A DNA stretch of 8,691 bases, taken from positions 1-8,691 of the forward strand of contig DASSXP010000281.1 of NCBI GenBank assembly GCA_035703755.1. Reading direction: 5' to 3'. The notes under the pieces were generated by a model. The model was not told the DNA's origin and made no database searches. It worked only from the letters and a program-made list of their open reading frames with translations. The number at the start of each line of letters is the position of its first letter. Position 1 is the first letter of the stretch. This document shows positions 1-5,788 of this stretch, piece by piece. The position numbers were made by a program, and so were the translations under genes. Source of the stretch: DASSBG01 sp035703755 (GTDB lineage Bacteria > Pseudomonadota > Gammaproteobacteria > Xanthomonadales > Rhodanobacteraceae).

Positions 1-2
1 CC

Positions 3-2366
3 AGCTTCGCCTCCAGCGCCACCTTGTATGACGTCGGTTTCAATCACTTCTGGCACGCGCCGTCGGCCGAGCATCCCGGCGACCTGATTTTCCATCAGGG
101 CCATTCCAGCCCCGGCATCTACGCGCGCTCCTTCCTTGAGGGCCGCATTGGCGAGGATCAGCTCGAACTGTTCCGCACCGAGGTGCTGGGCAAGGGCCAT
201 GGCCTTTCGTCCTACCCGCATCCGTGGCTGATGCCGGATTACTGGCAGGTGCCGACGGTGTCGATGGGTCTCGGCCCGATCCAGGCCATCTATCAGGCGC
301 AGTTCTGGAAATACCTCGAGAACCGCGGTCTGATGCCCAAGAGCAACCGCAAGGTGTGGTGCTTCATGGGCGACGGCGAGTGCGACGAGCCGGAATCCCT
401 GGGCGCGATTTCGCTGGCCGGACGCGAAAAGCTCGACAACCTGATCTTCGTCATCAACTGCAACTTGCAACGCCTCGACGGCCCGGTGCGCGGCAATGGC
501 AAGATCATTCAGGAGCTGGAAGGCGTGTTCCGCGGCGCCGGCTGGAATGCCCTCAAGGTGATCTGGGGCAGCTACTGGGATCCGCTGCTCGCCCGCGACA
601 AGGACGGCATCCTGCGCAAGCTGATGATGGAAACCGTGGACGGCGAGTACCAGGCCTGCAAGGCTTTCGGCGGCGCCTACACGCGCGAACACTTCTTCGG
701 CAAATACCCCGAAACCCGTGCCATGGTCTCGAACCTGTCCGACGATGACGTGTGGCGCCTGAATCGTGGCGGTCACGATCCGCACAAGGTCTACGCCGCC
801 TACCATGCCGCCGTCCACACCGAAGGCATGCCGACGGTAATCCTGGCCAAGACGGTCAAGGGTTACGGCATGGGCTTGGGTCATGGCGAAGCGGAGAATC
901 CGACCCATCAGCAAAAGAAGATGACCGGCGACGCCGTGCGCGCGTTCCGCGACCGCTTCCAGATTCCGATTGCCGACGACAAGCTGGACGAAGTGCCGTA
1001 CTACCATCCGGGCAAGGATTCGCCGGAAGTCGAGTACATGCTGGAACGCCGGCAGGCGCTGGGTGGCTTCCTGCCGCAACGGCGGCGCAAGGCCGAGCAA
1101 TCCTTCCAGGCGCCGGCGCTGGATTTCTACGCGCAGATCACCAAGGGCACCGGCGAGCGCGAAATCTCCACCACCATGGCGCTGGTGCGCGGCATCAACC
1201 TGCTGCTGCGCGAAAAACAGATCGGCCCGCATGTGGTGCCGATCGTCGCCGACGAGGCGCGCACCTTCGGCATGGAAGGCATGTTCCGGCAGATCGGCAT
1301 TTACGCGCCGGAAGGGCAGAAGTACCGCCCGCAGGACGCCGATCAACTGCTGTACTACCGTGAAGCGAAAGACGGCCAGGTGTTGCAGCAAGGTATCAGC
1401 GAAGCCGGTGGCATGGCCTCGTTCATGGCGGCGGCGACCAGCTACTCGGTCTCCAATCAGCCGATGCTGCCGTTCTTCATCTACTACTCGATGTTTGGTT
1501 TCCAGCGCATCGGCGACTTGTGCTGGGCTGCTGGCGACATGCGTTCACGCGGCTTCCTGGTCGGCGGCACCTCCGGGCGCACCACGCTGAACGGGGAAGG
1601 CTTGCAGCACGAAGACGGTCATTCGCACCTGATGGCGGGCGCCATTCCCAACGTCAAATCCTACGACCCGACCTTCTCCTACGAAGTCGCGGTGATCCTG
1701 CAGGACGGCGTGCGCTCGATGTTGCAGGACCAGCAGGACGTCTACTACTACCTCACCGTGCTGAACGAAAACTACCCGCACCCCGACATGCCGGAAGGCT
1801 GCGCCGAGGGCGTGCTGAAGGGCATGTACCGGGTGCGCGCCGGCAAGGCCAAGGCCAAGGCGCCGCGGGTGCAGCTGCTGGGTTCGGGCGCGATCCTGAT
1901 GGAAGTGCTGGCCGCGGCCGAGTTGCTGGAAAAGGACTACGGCGTCGCTGCCGATGTGTGGTCTTGCACCAGCTTCAGCGAATTGCGCCGCGAGGGCTTT
2001 GACGTCGAACGCTGGAACCGCCTGCATCCAGATGCGAAACAGCCGCGTCAGGCCTACGTCACCGAGTGTCTGGCATCCGGGGAAGGCCCGGTAATCGCCG
2101 CTACCGACTACGTGCGCGAGTACGCCGACCAGATTCGCGCCTTCCTGCCGGATGGCAAGCGCTACACCGTGCTCGGCACCGACGGCTACGGCCGCTCCGA
2201 CACCCGTGAACGCTTGCGCGACTTCTTTGAAGTGGATCGCCGTTGGGTGGCTCACGCCGCGCTGGCCGCGCTGGCAAAGGAGGGCGCCATCGACGTCAAG
2301 CAGGTGGTCAAGGCGGGCAAGGATTTCGGCCTCGACCCGGACTCGCCGAACCCTGAAACGGTTTAA
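3..2366 (+). CDS. aceE: Pyruvate dehydrogenase E1 component, homodimeric AceE type (5' end outside window)
   Basis: This is the thiamine-diphosphate E1 subunit of the cytoplasmic pyruvate dehydrogenase complex; it decarboxylates pyruvate and acetylates the lipoyl groups of E2. The open frame runs to the left edge, and its first residues (SFASSATLYDVGFNHF) align with about residue 110 of E. coli AceE. Roughly 109 codons are therefore missing, and the TTG at 24 is not the true start. Counting from that TTG, visible landmarks are QGHSSPG (about 25-31), the ThDP/Mg motif GDGECDEPES (116-125) with VINCN (143-147), THQQKKM (294-300), the catalytic-glutamate block DEARTFGMEG (410-419) and EDGHSH (530-535). 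The C-terminus ends as in E. coli. A short Lys/Ala-rich stretch (GKAKAKA) precedes the C-terminal domain. No aceF or lpd follows, and a strong hairpin closes the gene. Identity is secure from near-continuous similarity to E. coli AceE as I remember it. Confidence 0.97.
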   Translation, partial: SFASSATLYDVGFNHFWHAPSAEHPGDLIFHQGHSSPGIYARSFLEGRIGEDQLELFRTEVLGKGHGLSSYPHPWLMPDYWQVPTVSMGLGPIQAIYQAQFWKYLENRGLMPKSNRKVWCFMGDGECDEPESLGAISLAGREKLDNLIFVINCNLQRLDGPVRGNGKIIQELEGVFRGAGWNALKVIWGSYWDPLLARDKDGILRKLMMETVDGEYQACKAFGGAYTREHFFGKYPETRAMVSNLSDDDVWRLNRGGHDPHKVYAAYHAAVHTEGMPTVILAKTVKGYGMGLGHGEAENPTHQQKKMTGDAVRAFRDRFQIPIADDKLDEVPYYHPGKDSPEVEYMLERRQALGGFLPQRRRKAEQSFQAPALDFYAQITKGTGEREISTTMALVRGINLLLREKQIGPHVVPIVADEARTFGMEGMFRQIGIYAPEGQKYRPQDADQLLYYREAKDGQVLQQGISEAGGMASFMAAATSYSVSNQPMLPFFIYYSMFGFQRIGDLCWAAGDMRSRGFLVGGTSGRTTLNGEGLQHEDGHSHLMAGAIPNVKSYDPTFSYEVAVILQDGVRSMLQDQQDVYYYLTVLNENYPHPDMPEGCAEGVLKGMYRVRAGKAKAKAPRVQLLGSGAILMEVLAAAELLEKDYGVAADVWSCTSFSELRREGFDVERWNRLHPDAKQPRQAYVTECLASGEGPVIAATDYVREYADQIRAFLPDGKRYTVLGTDGYGRSDTRERLRDFFEVDRRWVAHAALAALAKEGAIDVKQVVKAGKDFGLDPDSPNPETV

Positions 2367-2368
2367 GG

Positions 2369-2405
2369 CAACGCCGCCGTGTGGCATGGCTGCACGGCGG
2401 CGTTG
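2369..2405 (+). terminator. Terminator-like hairpin after aceE
   Basis: A perfect 13-bp inverted repeat, CAACGCCGCCGTG (2369-2381) and CACGGCGGCGTTG (2393-2405), flanks an 11-nt loop and starts 3 nt after the aceE stop codon. Position and stability fit a transcription terminator or an mRNA 3'-end protecting structure. No T-tract follows the right arm (GTGCTGTCC), so it is not a canonical intrinsic terminator. It may work with Rho or simply stabilise the aceE message. Confidence 0.6.
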
Positions 2406-2617
2406 TGCTGTCCGGGATCGCGCCGCGCAAGGCCGCGTCGCAAGCGGCGTGACGGCGGCGAAATCGTGTCCACAGCAGGCCGGGAAATGCAACACCATGA
2501 AGTCACGGATGGCGGCGGAATCGGCGTAAAAATTCGCGCAAAATCAATGGATTTAGCTACTTGATCAGCATCGATTCAGTGAGCTGAAGCGGGGCACGAA
2601 ATGCCTTGCGAAAGTGC
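2406..2617. other. Non-coding stretch between aceE and the Roadblock/GTPase genes
   Basis: I find no supportable gene here. The left half is GC-rich. The part from about 2525 to 2580 is clearly richer in A and T than its surroundings and leads towards the promoter candidate at 2618. CTTGATC occurs twice (2560-2566 and 2617-2623), the second copy overlapping that promoter's -35 hexamer. A 25-codon ATG frame at 2487-2564 has no convincing ribosome binding site or recognisable product. Confidence 0.5.
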
Positions 2618-2647
2618 TTGATCCATGCGTGAGGGTATGGCTATTCT
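2618..2647 (+). promoter_or_regulatory. Candidate sigma-70 promoter for the Roadblock/GTPase gene block
   Basis: TTGATC (2618-2623) and TATTCT (2642-2647) are separated by 18 bp, and each matches four of six consensus bases. Transcription would begin near 2653-2655. It sits just upstream of the first gene of the block and downstream of an AT-rich stretch and the aceE hairpin. The match is moderate and made by eye. Confidence 0.4.
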
Positions 2648-2680
2648 GCGATGGAGATAACGTCTTTCGCAGTCGATTTC

Positions 2681-3127
2681 ATGTCACAGCCAGTACCCTT
2701 GCAGCGCGCCGACCTGCCCTCCAGCAACGGGAACGCGTCCCATTTGCACGCCGATCTGACCACGGCGCTGCAAGTGCGCATCGAATCCAATCCGGCCCTG
2801 TTGGCGGCCGTGGTCGGCAGCGTCGATGGCCGCGCCCAGACCTTCGCCGCACAAGCGGGACACAGCGTGGAGCCGGCCCGGATTGCCGCCCTGGCGAGCT
2901 CGCTGCTCGGCCTGACCGAGTCGTTCAGCCGCGAGGCGCTGCATGGCAACGCCCACTACAACAGTATCGCCACCGAGCACGGCAGCATCGTGGTGGTGCG
3001 GGTGCCCAGCCGTGCCCGCGCGCACGTACTCAGTGTGTGGACGGCGCGTGATGAGACTTTCGCCATGACCTTGCGCGCGGCCCTCGACATCGCCGCGCAG
3101 GTCGCCCGTCTGCTCGATCACGAATGA
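2681..3127 (+). CDS. Roadblock/LC7 domain protein (first of two)
   Basis: This 148-residue soluble protein is probably a partner or regulator of the GTPase encoded three genes downstream, as MglB is for MglA. After a polar, poorly conserved N-terminus (about 1-30) it shows the Roadblock pattern. A helix leads into a beta hairpin (AAVVGSVDGRAQTFAA, 42-57), then a helix (PARIAALASSLLGLTESFSREAL, 65-87), two strands (NSIATEHGSIVVVRVP, 94-109; AHVLSVWTA, 114-122) and a C-terminal helix (126-145). Start choice is uncertain: ATG at 2651 is in frame and adds ten residues (MEITSFAVDF). The promoter candidate would begin transcription near 2654, inside that extension, which favours 2681. Neither start has a good Shine-Dalgarno sequence. 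The family call comes from pattern recognition; the GTPase partner role is inferred from gene order. Confidence 0.8.
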   Translation: MSQPVPLQRADLPSSNGNASHLHADLTTALQVRIESNPALLAAVVGSVDGRAQTFAAQAGHSVEPARIAALASSLLGLTESFSREALHGNAHYNSIATEHGSIVVVRVPSRARAHVLSVWTARDETFAMTLRAALDIAAQVARLLDHE

Positions 3128-3180
3128 ACCAACCCCGTTCAACCAAGCCGGCCCCATGCGTCGGCTGCTTTGTCTGACCC

Positions 3181-3186
3181 AGAGGA
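3181..3186 (+). promoter_or_regulatory. Ribosome binding site of the second Roadblock gene
   Basis: AGAGGA lies 9 nt before the ATG at 3196. It is a good Shine-Dalgarno match and fixes that start. The first Roadblock gene and the GTPase gene have no comparable site, so this one may be translated more efficiently. Confidence 0.6.
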
Positions 3187-3195
3187 AATATCGCA

Positions 3196-3552
3196 ATGCC
3201 CAAACTCAGCCTTGAACCCCTGCATCAACTCGACGGCTGCATCGCCGCCGGTCTGGTCGATGCCGACAGTGGCATGTTGCTTGCACAGCACGGGGATGGC
3301 CTCAATCTCGAAATCGCCGCCGCCGGCAACACCGAAGTGGTGCGGGCCAAGCGCAAGGTTGCCGCCGCCTTGAACCTGCAAGACACCATCGAGGACATCC
3401 TGATTTCGCTCAACCGTCAATACCACCTGTTGCGGCCGCTGGAATCCAACCCGGCGCTGTTTCTGTATGTGGTGCTCGACCGCGCCCGCTCGAATCTGGC
3501 CATGGCCCGTCACGAGCTGCGCACGTTCGAGAAAACCCTGGACTTTTCCTGA
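3196..3552 (+). CDS. Roadblock/LC7-like protein (second of two)
   Basis: A compact protein of 118 residues with no N-terminal extension. The single-domain layout fits Roadblock: helix (LEPLHQL, 6-12), strand pair (CIAAGLVDADSGMLLAQHG, 15-33), AAAGNTEVVRAKRKVAAAL (41-59) as the long helix, IEDILISLNRQYHLLRPLE (65-83), strand NPALFLYVVLD (85-95) and a C-terminal helix (ARSNLAMARHELRTFEKTL, 97-115). It resembles the first Roadblock protein in fold pattern but hardly in sequence, so the two are probably old paralogues with separate jobs and not a recent duplication. It follows the first gene by 68 bp and precedes the next by 27 bp, consistent with one operon. Homo- or heterodimer formation and GTPase binding are inferred from the family. 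Confidence 0.75.
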   Translation: MPKLSLEPLHQLDGCIAAGLVDADSGMLLAQHGDGLNLEIAAAGNTEVVRAKRKVAAALNLQDTIEDILISLNRQYHLLRPLESNPALFLYVVLDRARSNLAMARHELRTFEKTLDFS

Positions 3553-3567
3553 TCAGGGCAGGAATTG

Positions 3568-3573
3568 AGAGGA
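3568..3573 (+). promoter_or_regulatory. Ribosome binding site deciding the start at 3580
   Basis: AGAGGA lies 6 nt before ATG 3580. It selects that codon over the in-frame TTG at 3565, which would put the site inside the gene. Confidence 0.6.
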
Positions 3574-3579
3574 TGCCCC

Positions 3580-4497
3580 ATGCGCATCGACTTGCGCGTC
3601 GCCGCACTGGATGAAGCAACCGAACAACGTGTGCGCCTGGCAGCGACGCTGCTGGGCGCCTACCGTTTGCGTGTTCGCGTCGACGCATGGGACGGCAGCC
3701 GTTGCCACCTGTTGCTGGCGTGCCCGCACGACCCGTGGGGCAAGCGGGCGACGGAGCAGGCCGGCCGTCGCGGCGTGCCGGTGATGGACGTCTGCATGGC
3801 CTGTGCGGCATCTGCTGGCGAGACGGTTCCCGCCGACATCAGTGCGGCCGGATTGGCGCGTGCCATCCGCCAGAAACTCGCTGTGGTGCTGACGCCGCCC
3901 GCCCCGGAGGCAAGCGTTGATGACCTGCCGGGCATCTATCGACTCGCTCAGTCCGGCTGGCGCGGCAAGCCCGCGGTGGCGAGCGGCGATGGTCGGATGG
4001 TGCTGACCCGGCCCGAGACCGGACGGGTCTATGCCGCCACCCGCTCCGATCTGCTGGCGGCGGGCGATGCGCTGGTCGGCGCGAAGTGGCAAATCGCACT
4101 CGAAGACCCGCCGCGCGACACCTCGGAGCTCGTCTCCGGCAGCCTGGAAGCCTTCCTGTTGGTCGCCGCCATCAAATCGGCCGCGCGGGCGCCGGCGTTT
4201 CCCGCCGGCCGCTACCGGCTGGAGACGTGGCCGGATCTCGGCACGGCGACGACGGTGGTGGCGGCCCTCCGGGTCGCCAAACTGTTGCTCGGCACCCCGC
4301 AATCGGCGGTCTCCCTGGCGCAGGCATTGCCGGATGTGGATGTCAAGCAAATCCACGCATGCCTTTGGGCATTCGCAGCGGCGGACCTGCTGCGGCAAGA
4401 TGACGGCATCGACAGCCCGGTCGCGGCTTCGCCGGCACGGCCGCGCGACGGCGTATGGGCTGGCCTGGCCCGTCGTTTCGGCCTGCTGCGCGACTGA
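3580..4497 (+). CDS. Protein of unknown function in the Roadblock/GTPase block; possible pseudo-receiver plus winged helix
   Basis: I do not recognise this 305-residue protein with certainty. Residues 1-105 alternate strands and helices in a way that recalls a response-regulator receiver: MRIDLRVAAL, a helix at 11-25, HLLLACP, a helix at 52-63, GVPVMDV (65-71), and a final helix at 89-101. No convincing phosphoacceptor Asp is evident, so it would be a degenerate receiver. The middle (about 110-220) contains IYRLAQSGWRGKPAVASGDG and a two-strand stretch (GRMVLTRPETGRVYAATR). Residues 225-272 (VAALRVAKLLLGTPQ, then SLAQALPDVDVKQIHACLWAFAAADLLR) look like a winged helix-turn-helix. There is no signal peptide or membrane segment. 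A role as effector or adaptor of the GTPase is inferred only from its place between the Roadblock and GTPase genes. Confidence 0.65.
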   Translation: MRIDLRVAALDEATEQRVRLAATLLGAYRLRVRVDAWDGSRCHLLLACPHDPWGKRATEQAGRRGVPVMDVCMACAASAGETVPADISAAGLARAIRQKLAVVLTPPAPEASVDDLPGIYRLAQSGWRGKPAVASGDGRMVLTRPETGRVYAATRSDLLAAGDALVGAKWQIALEDPPRDTSELVSGSLEAFLLVAAIKSAARAPAFPAGRYRLETWPDLGTATTVVAALRVAKLLLGTPQSAVSLAQALPDVDVKQIHACLWAFAAADLLRQDDGIDSPVAASPARPRDGVWAGLARRFGLLRD

Positions 4498-4523
4498 GCC
4501 CCCACACCGCCAAACCCGACTGA

Positions 4524-5051
4524 ATGCACGCAACCACCTACAACGTCGTACTCGCCGGACCCGTCGGTGCCGTCAAGACCACCGCCCTGCGCACCCTGGC
4601 CGACAGCGTGCCGGTATCGACCGAAATGCCGCTCAGCGGCGGCCCGATGGGCGAGAAGACCACCACCACCGTGGCGCTCGACTACGCCACCGTGATGCTG
4701 GACGACGGCACCCCTGTGCACCTGTACGGGCTGCCCGGGCAGGAGCATTTCTCGCACATGCGCGAAATCGTCATGCTGGGCGCGCTGGGCGTGATCGTGC
4801 TGCTGGCCGCCAATCAGGCGGATGTGGCGTCCCAGTGCCGGCATTGGCTGGCGGTGATCCGTGCCATCGATGCTACCGTGCCGCTGGTGATCGGCATCAC
4901 CCACACCGATCTGGTGCCGGGTTTCCGCATGGACCTGATCCGTGACGCGGTGGCCGGACAACCGTCGCCGGTGCCCGTGCTGACACTCGACGTGCGTGAC
5001 CGCGAGCAAGCGGCGCAGCTGATCCGCACCCTGCTCGTGTTCGCCGCCTGA
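4524..5051 (+). CDS. Small Ras/MglA-like GTPase family protein with atypical P-loop
   Basis: A single G domain of 175 residues, of the bacterial small-GTPase type usually encoded with Roadblock proteins. The order of motifs is P-loop GPVGAVKTT (12-20), switch I EKTTTTVALDY (44-54), G3 YGLPGQEHF (68-76) and G4 GITHTDL (124-130); DVRD (156-159) falls where G5 is expected. Two key positions are unusual. The glycine normally preceding the P-loop lysine is Val17 (codon GTC), and the G3 aspartate is replaced by Gly69, the latter apparently common in this subfamily as I recall it. Asn of NKxD is Thr126. There is no lipidation signal or membrane segment. It lies 26 bp after the preceding gene with no clear Shine-Dalgarno, consistent with translational coupling or low expression. 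Likely role: polarity or signalling switch paired with the two Roadblock proteins. Activity is uncertain because of Val17. Confidence 0.85.
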   Translation: MHATTYNVVLAGPVGAVKTTALRTLADSVPVSTEMPLSGGPMGEKTTTTVALDYATVMLDDGTPVHLYGLPGQEHFSHMREIVMLGALGVIVLLAANQADVASQCRHWLAVIRAIDATVPLVIGITHTDLVPGFRMDLIRDAVAGQPSPVPVLTLDVRDREQAAQLIRTLLVFAA

Positions 5052-5069
5052 AGCATACTCCGCGTTGCC

Positions 5070-5678
5070 TCAACGCATTCGATAGCGCCGCATCTTGTCG
5101 GCGGTGCCGCAGGTCTCCATGGCGCACCAACGGCGCTGCCGATTCTTGCTGGTATCCAGGAACAACCAGCCGCAGGAGCGGGTGTTGGCACAACGGCGAA
5201 GCCGCGATTCGGCTGGATTGCCAAGCAGATCCAGCGCATCCAGGGCGATGCGCTTCAGCGGTAGCCGCGCGTCGTGGGCGTTGCTGCGCCAATGCAGCTG
5301 CCCGTCGGTGCCGAGCGACTGGCTGGCCCAGGCGCGCTGCAACCAGCGATCGAGTCCGCGAACCGCAACCGCAGGCAACGGCAAGCCGTCGATGCGCGCA
5401 GTGAACGCTGCGTGCAAATGGCGCCGCAGCGTCGCCATCTCCTGCATCAATGCCGTGCGGTCGCGCGCATTGCGCGGCAAGCGAACCGCATCGTCCGGTC
5501 CCAGCGCTCCGGCGCGCTGGCACCACTCGATGAAGCACTGTGGCCGCTGCAGGTAGTCTTCGACAGCCACTGCGTAGCGGTCGTGGATGGTGTTGACGAA
5601 ATCCAGGCACAAGCGTCCACCATCGAGCCGGATGGCGGCGATCGGCCGTGGCGACATGTGGCGGTGCGCAGGCGACAT
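5070..5678 (-). CDS. CGNR-type zinc-finger (ABATE domain) protein
   Basis: A 202-residue protein with the two-part layout of the ABATE/CGNR family, presumed stress-response or transcriptional regulators without a settled function. The N-terminal domain has the hallmark LCLDFVNT (23-30). The C-terminal finger has candidate zinc ligands Cys163, Cys169, Cys185 and Cys190, with CGWLFLDTSKNRQRRWC between them and a basic tail (KMRRYRMR). The family's namesake CGNR reads CGTA here (190-193); the cysteines are intact, so zinc binding should survive. The ATG at 5678 is chosen for its distance from a good promoter and a weak GAG upstream; a second ATG at codon 8 is possible but lacks a binding site. 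The gene ends 18 bp from the convergent GTPase gene. Confidence 0.85.
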   Translation of the reverse strand: MSPAHRHMSPRPIAAIRLDGGRLCLDFVNTIHDRYAVAVEDYLQRPQCFIEWCQRAGALGPDDAVRLPRNARDRTALMQEMATLRRHLHAAFTARIDGLPLPAVAVRGLDRWLQRAWASQSLGTDGQLHWRSNAHDARLPLKRIALDALDLLGNPAESRLRRCANTRSCGWLFLDTSKNRQRRWCAMETCGTADKMRRYRMR

Positions 5679-5713
5679 GCGGTCTCACTCGATTCCCGGA
5701 TCATTGTCCCGGC

Positions 5714-5743
5714 GTTACTGTTTAAAGCATTTTCAATGGTAAC
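5714..5743. promoter_or_regulatory. Possible operator: GTTAC/GTAAC inverted repeat around the -10 element
   Basis: GTTAC (5714-5718) and GTAAC (5739-5743) form an inverted repeat with 20 bp between the arms. It brackets the -10 hexamer and expected start of the CGNR promoter. A dimeric regulator, perhaps the CGNR protein itself, could bind here. Five-base arms can occur by chance, so this is weak. Confidence 0.2.
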
Positions 5744-5750
5744 CTGTCAA
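5721..5750 (-). promoter_or_regulatory. Sigma-70 promoter for the CGNR gene
   Basis: On the minus strand, a perfect TTGACA (5750-5745) and TTTAAA (5726-5721, four of six matches) are 18 bp apart. Transcription would start near 5714, about 36 nt before the ATG at 5678. This is the most AT-rich spot in the divergent intergenic region and the best promoter match in the window. Confidence 0.6.
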
Positions 5751-5763
5751 TCGGTCTCCGAAA

Positions 5764-5780
5764 CCCGCCCCGCTGGCGGG
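5764..5780 (+). promoter_or_regulatory. GC hairpin covering the ribosome binding site of the 7TM gene
   Basis: CCCGCC (5764-5769) and GGCGGG (5775-5780) form a 6-bp all-GC stem with a 5-nt loop. The right arm lies 8 nt before the ATG at 5789 and is the only purine-rich, Shine-Dalgarno-like sequence there. Folding would hide it, which could keep translation low or make it conditional. Confidence 0.3.
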
Positions 5781-5788
5781 ATCATGGC

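Noticed and set aside
1841..1862. AAGGCC repeats in aceE as a mobile or regulatory repeat
   Set aside because: It simply encodes a Lys-Ala linker in frame.
1545..2498. Long minus-strand open frame opposite aceE
   Set aside because: Antisense shadow of high-GC codon bias; its composition is unlike a folded protein, and aceE on the other strand is unmistakable.
2487..2564. 25-codon ATG frame after the aceE hairpin
   Set aside because: No clear ribosome binding site, no promoter in front and no recognisable product.
3553..4533. Minus-strand open frame opposite the 305-residue protein
   Set aside because: Arg/Gln-rich antisense shadow. The plus frame has a good ribosome binding site and fits the operon.
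4897..5688. Second minus-strand frame over the CGNR gene
   Set aside because: Arg/Ala/Pro-rich shadow; the zinc-finger motifs are all in the frame 5070-5678.
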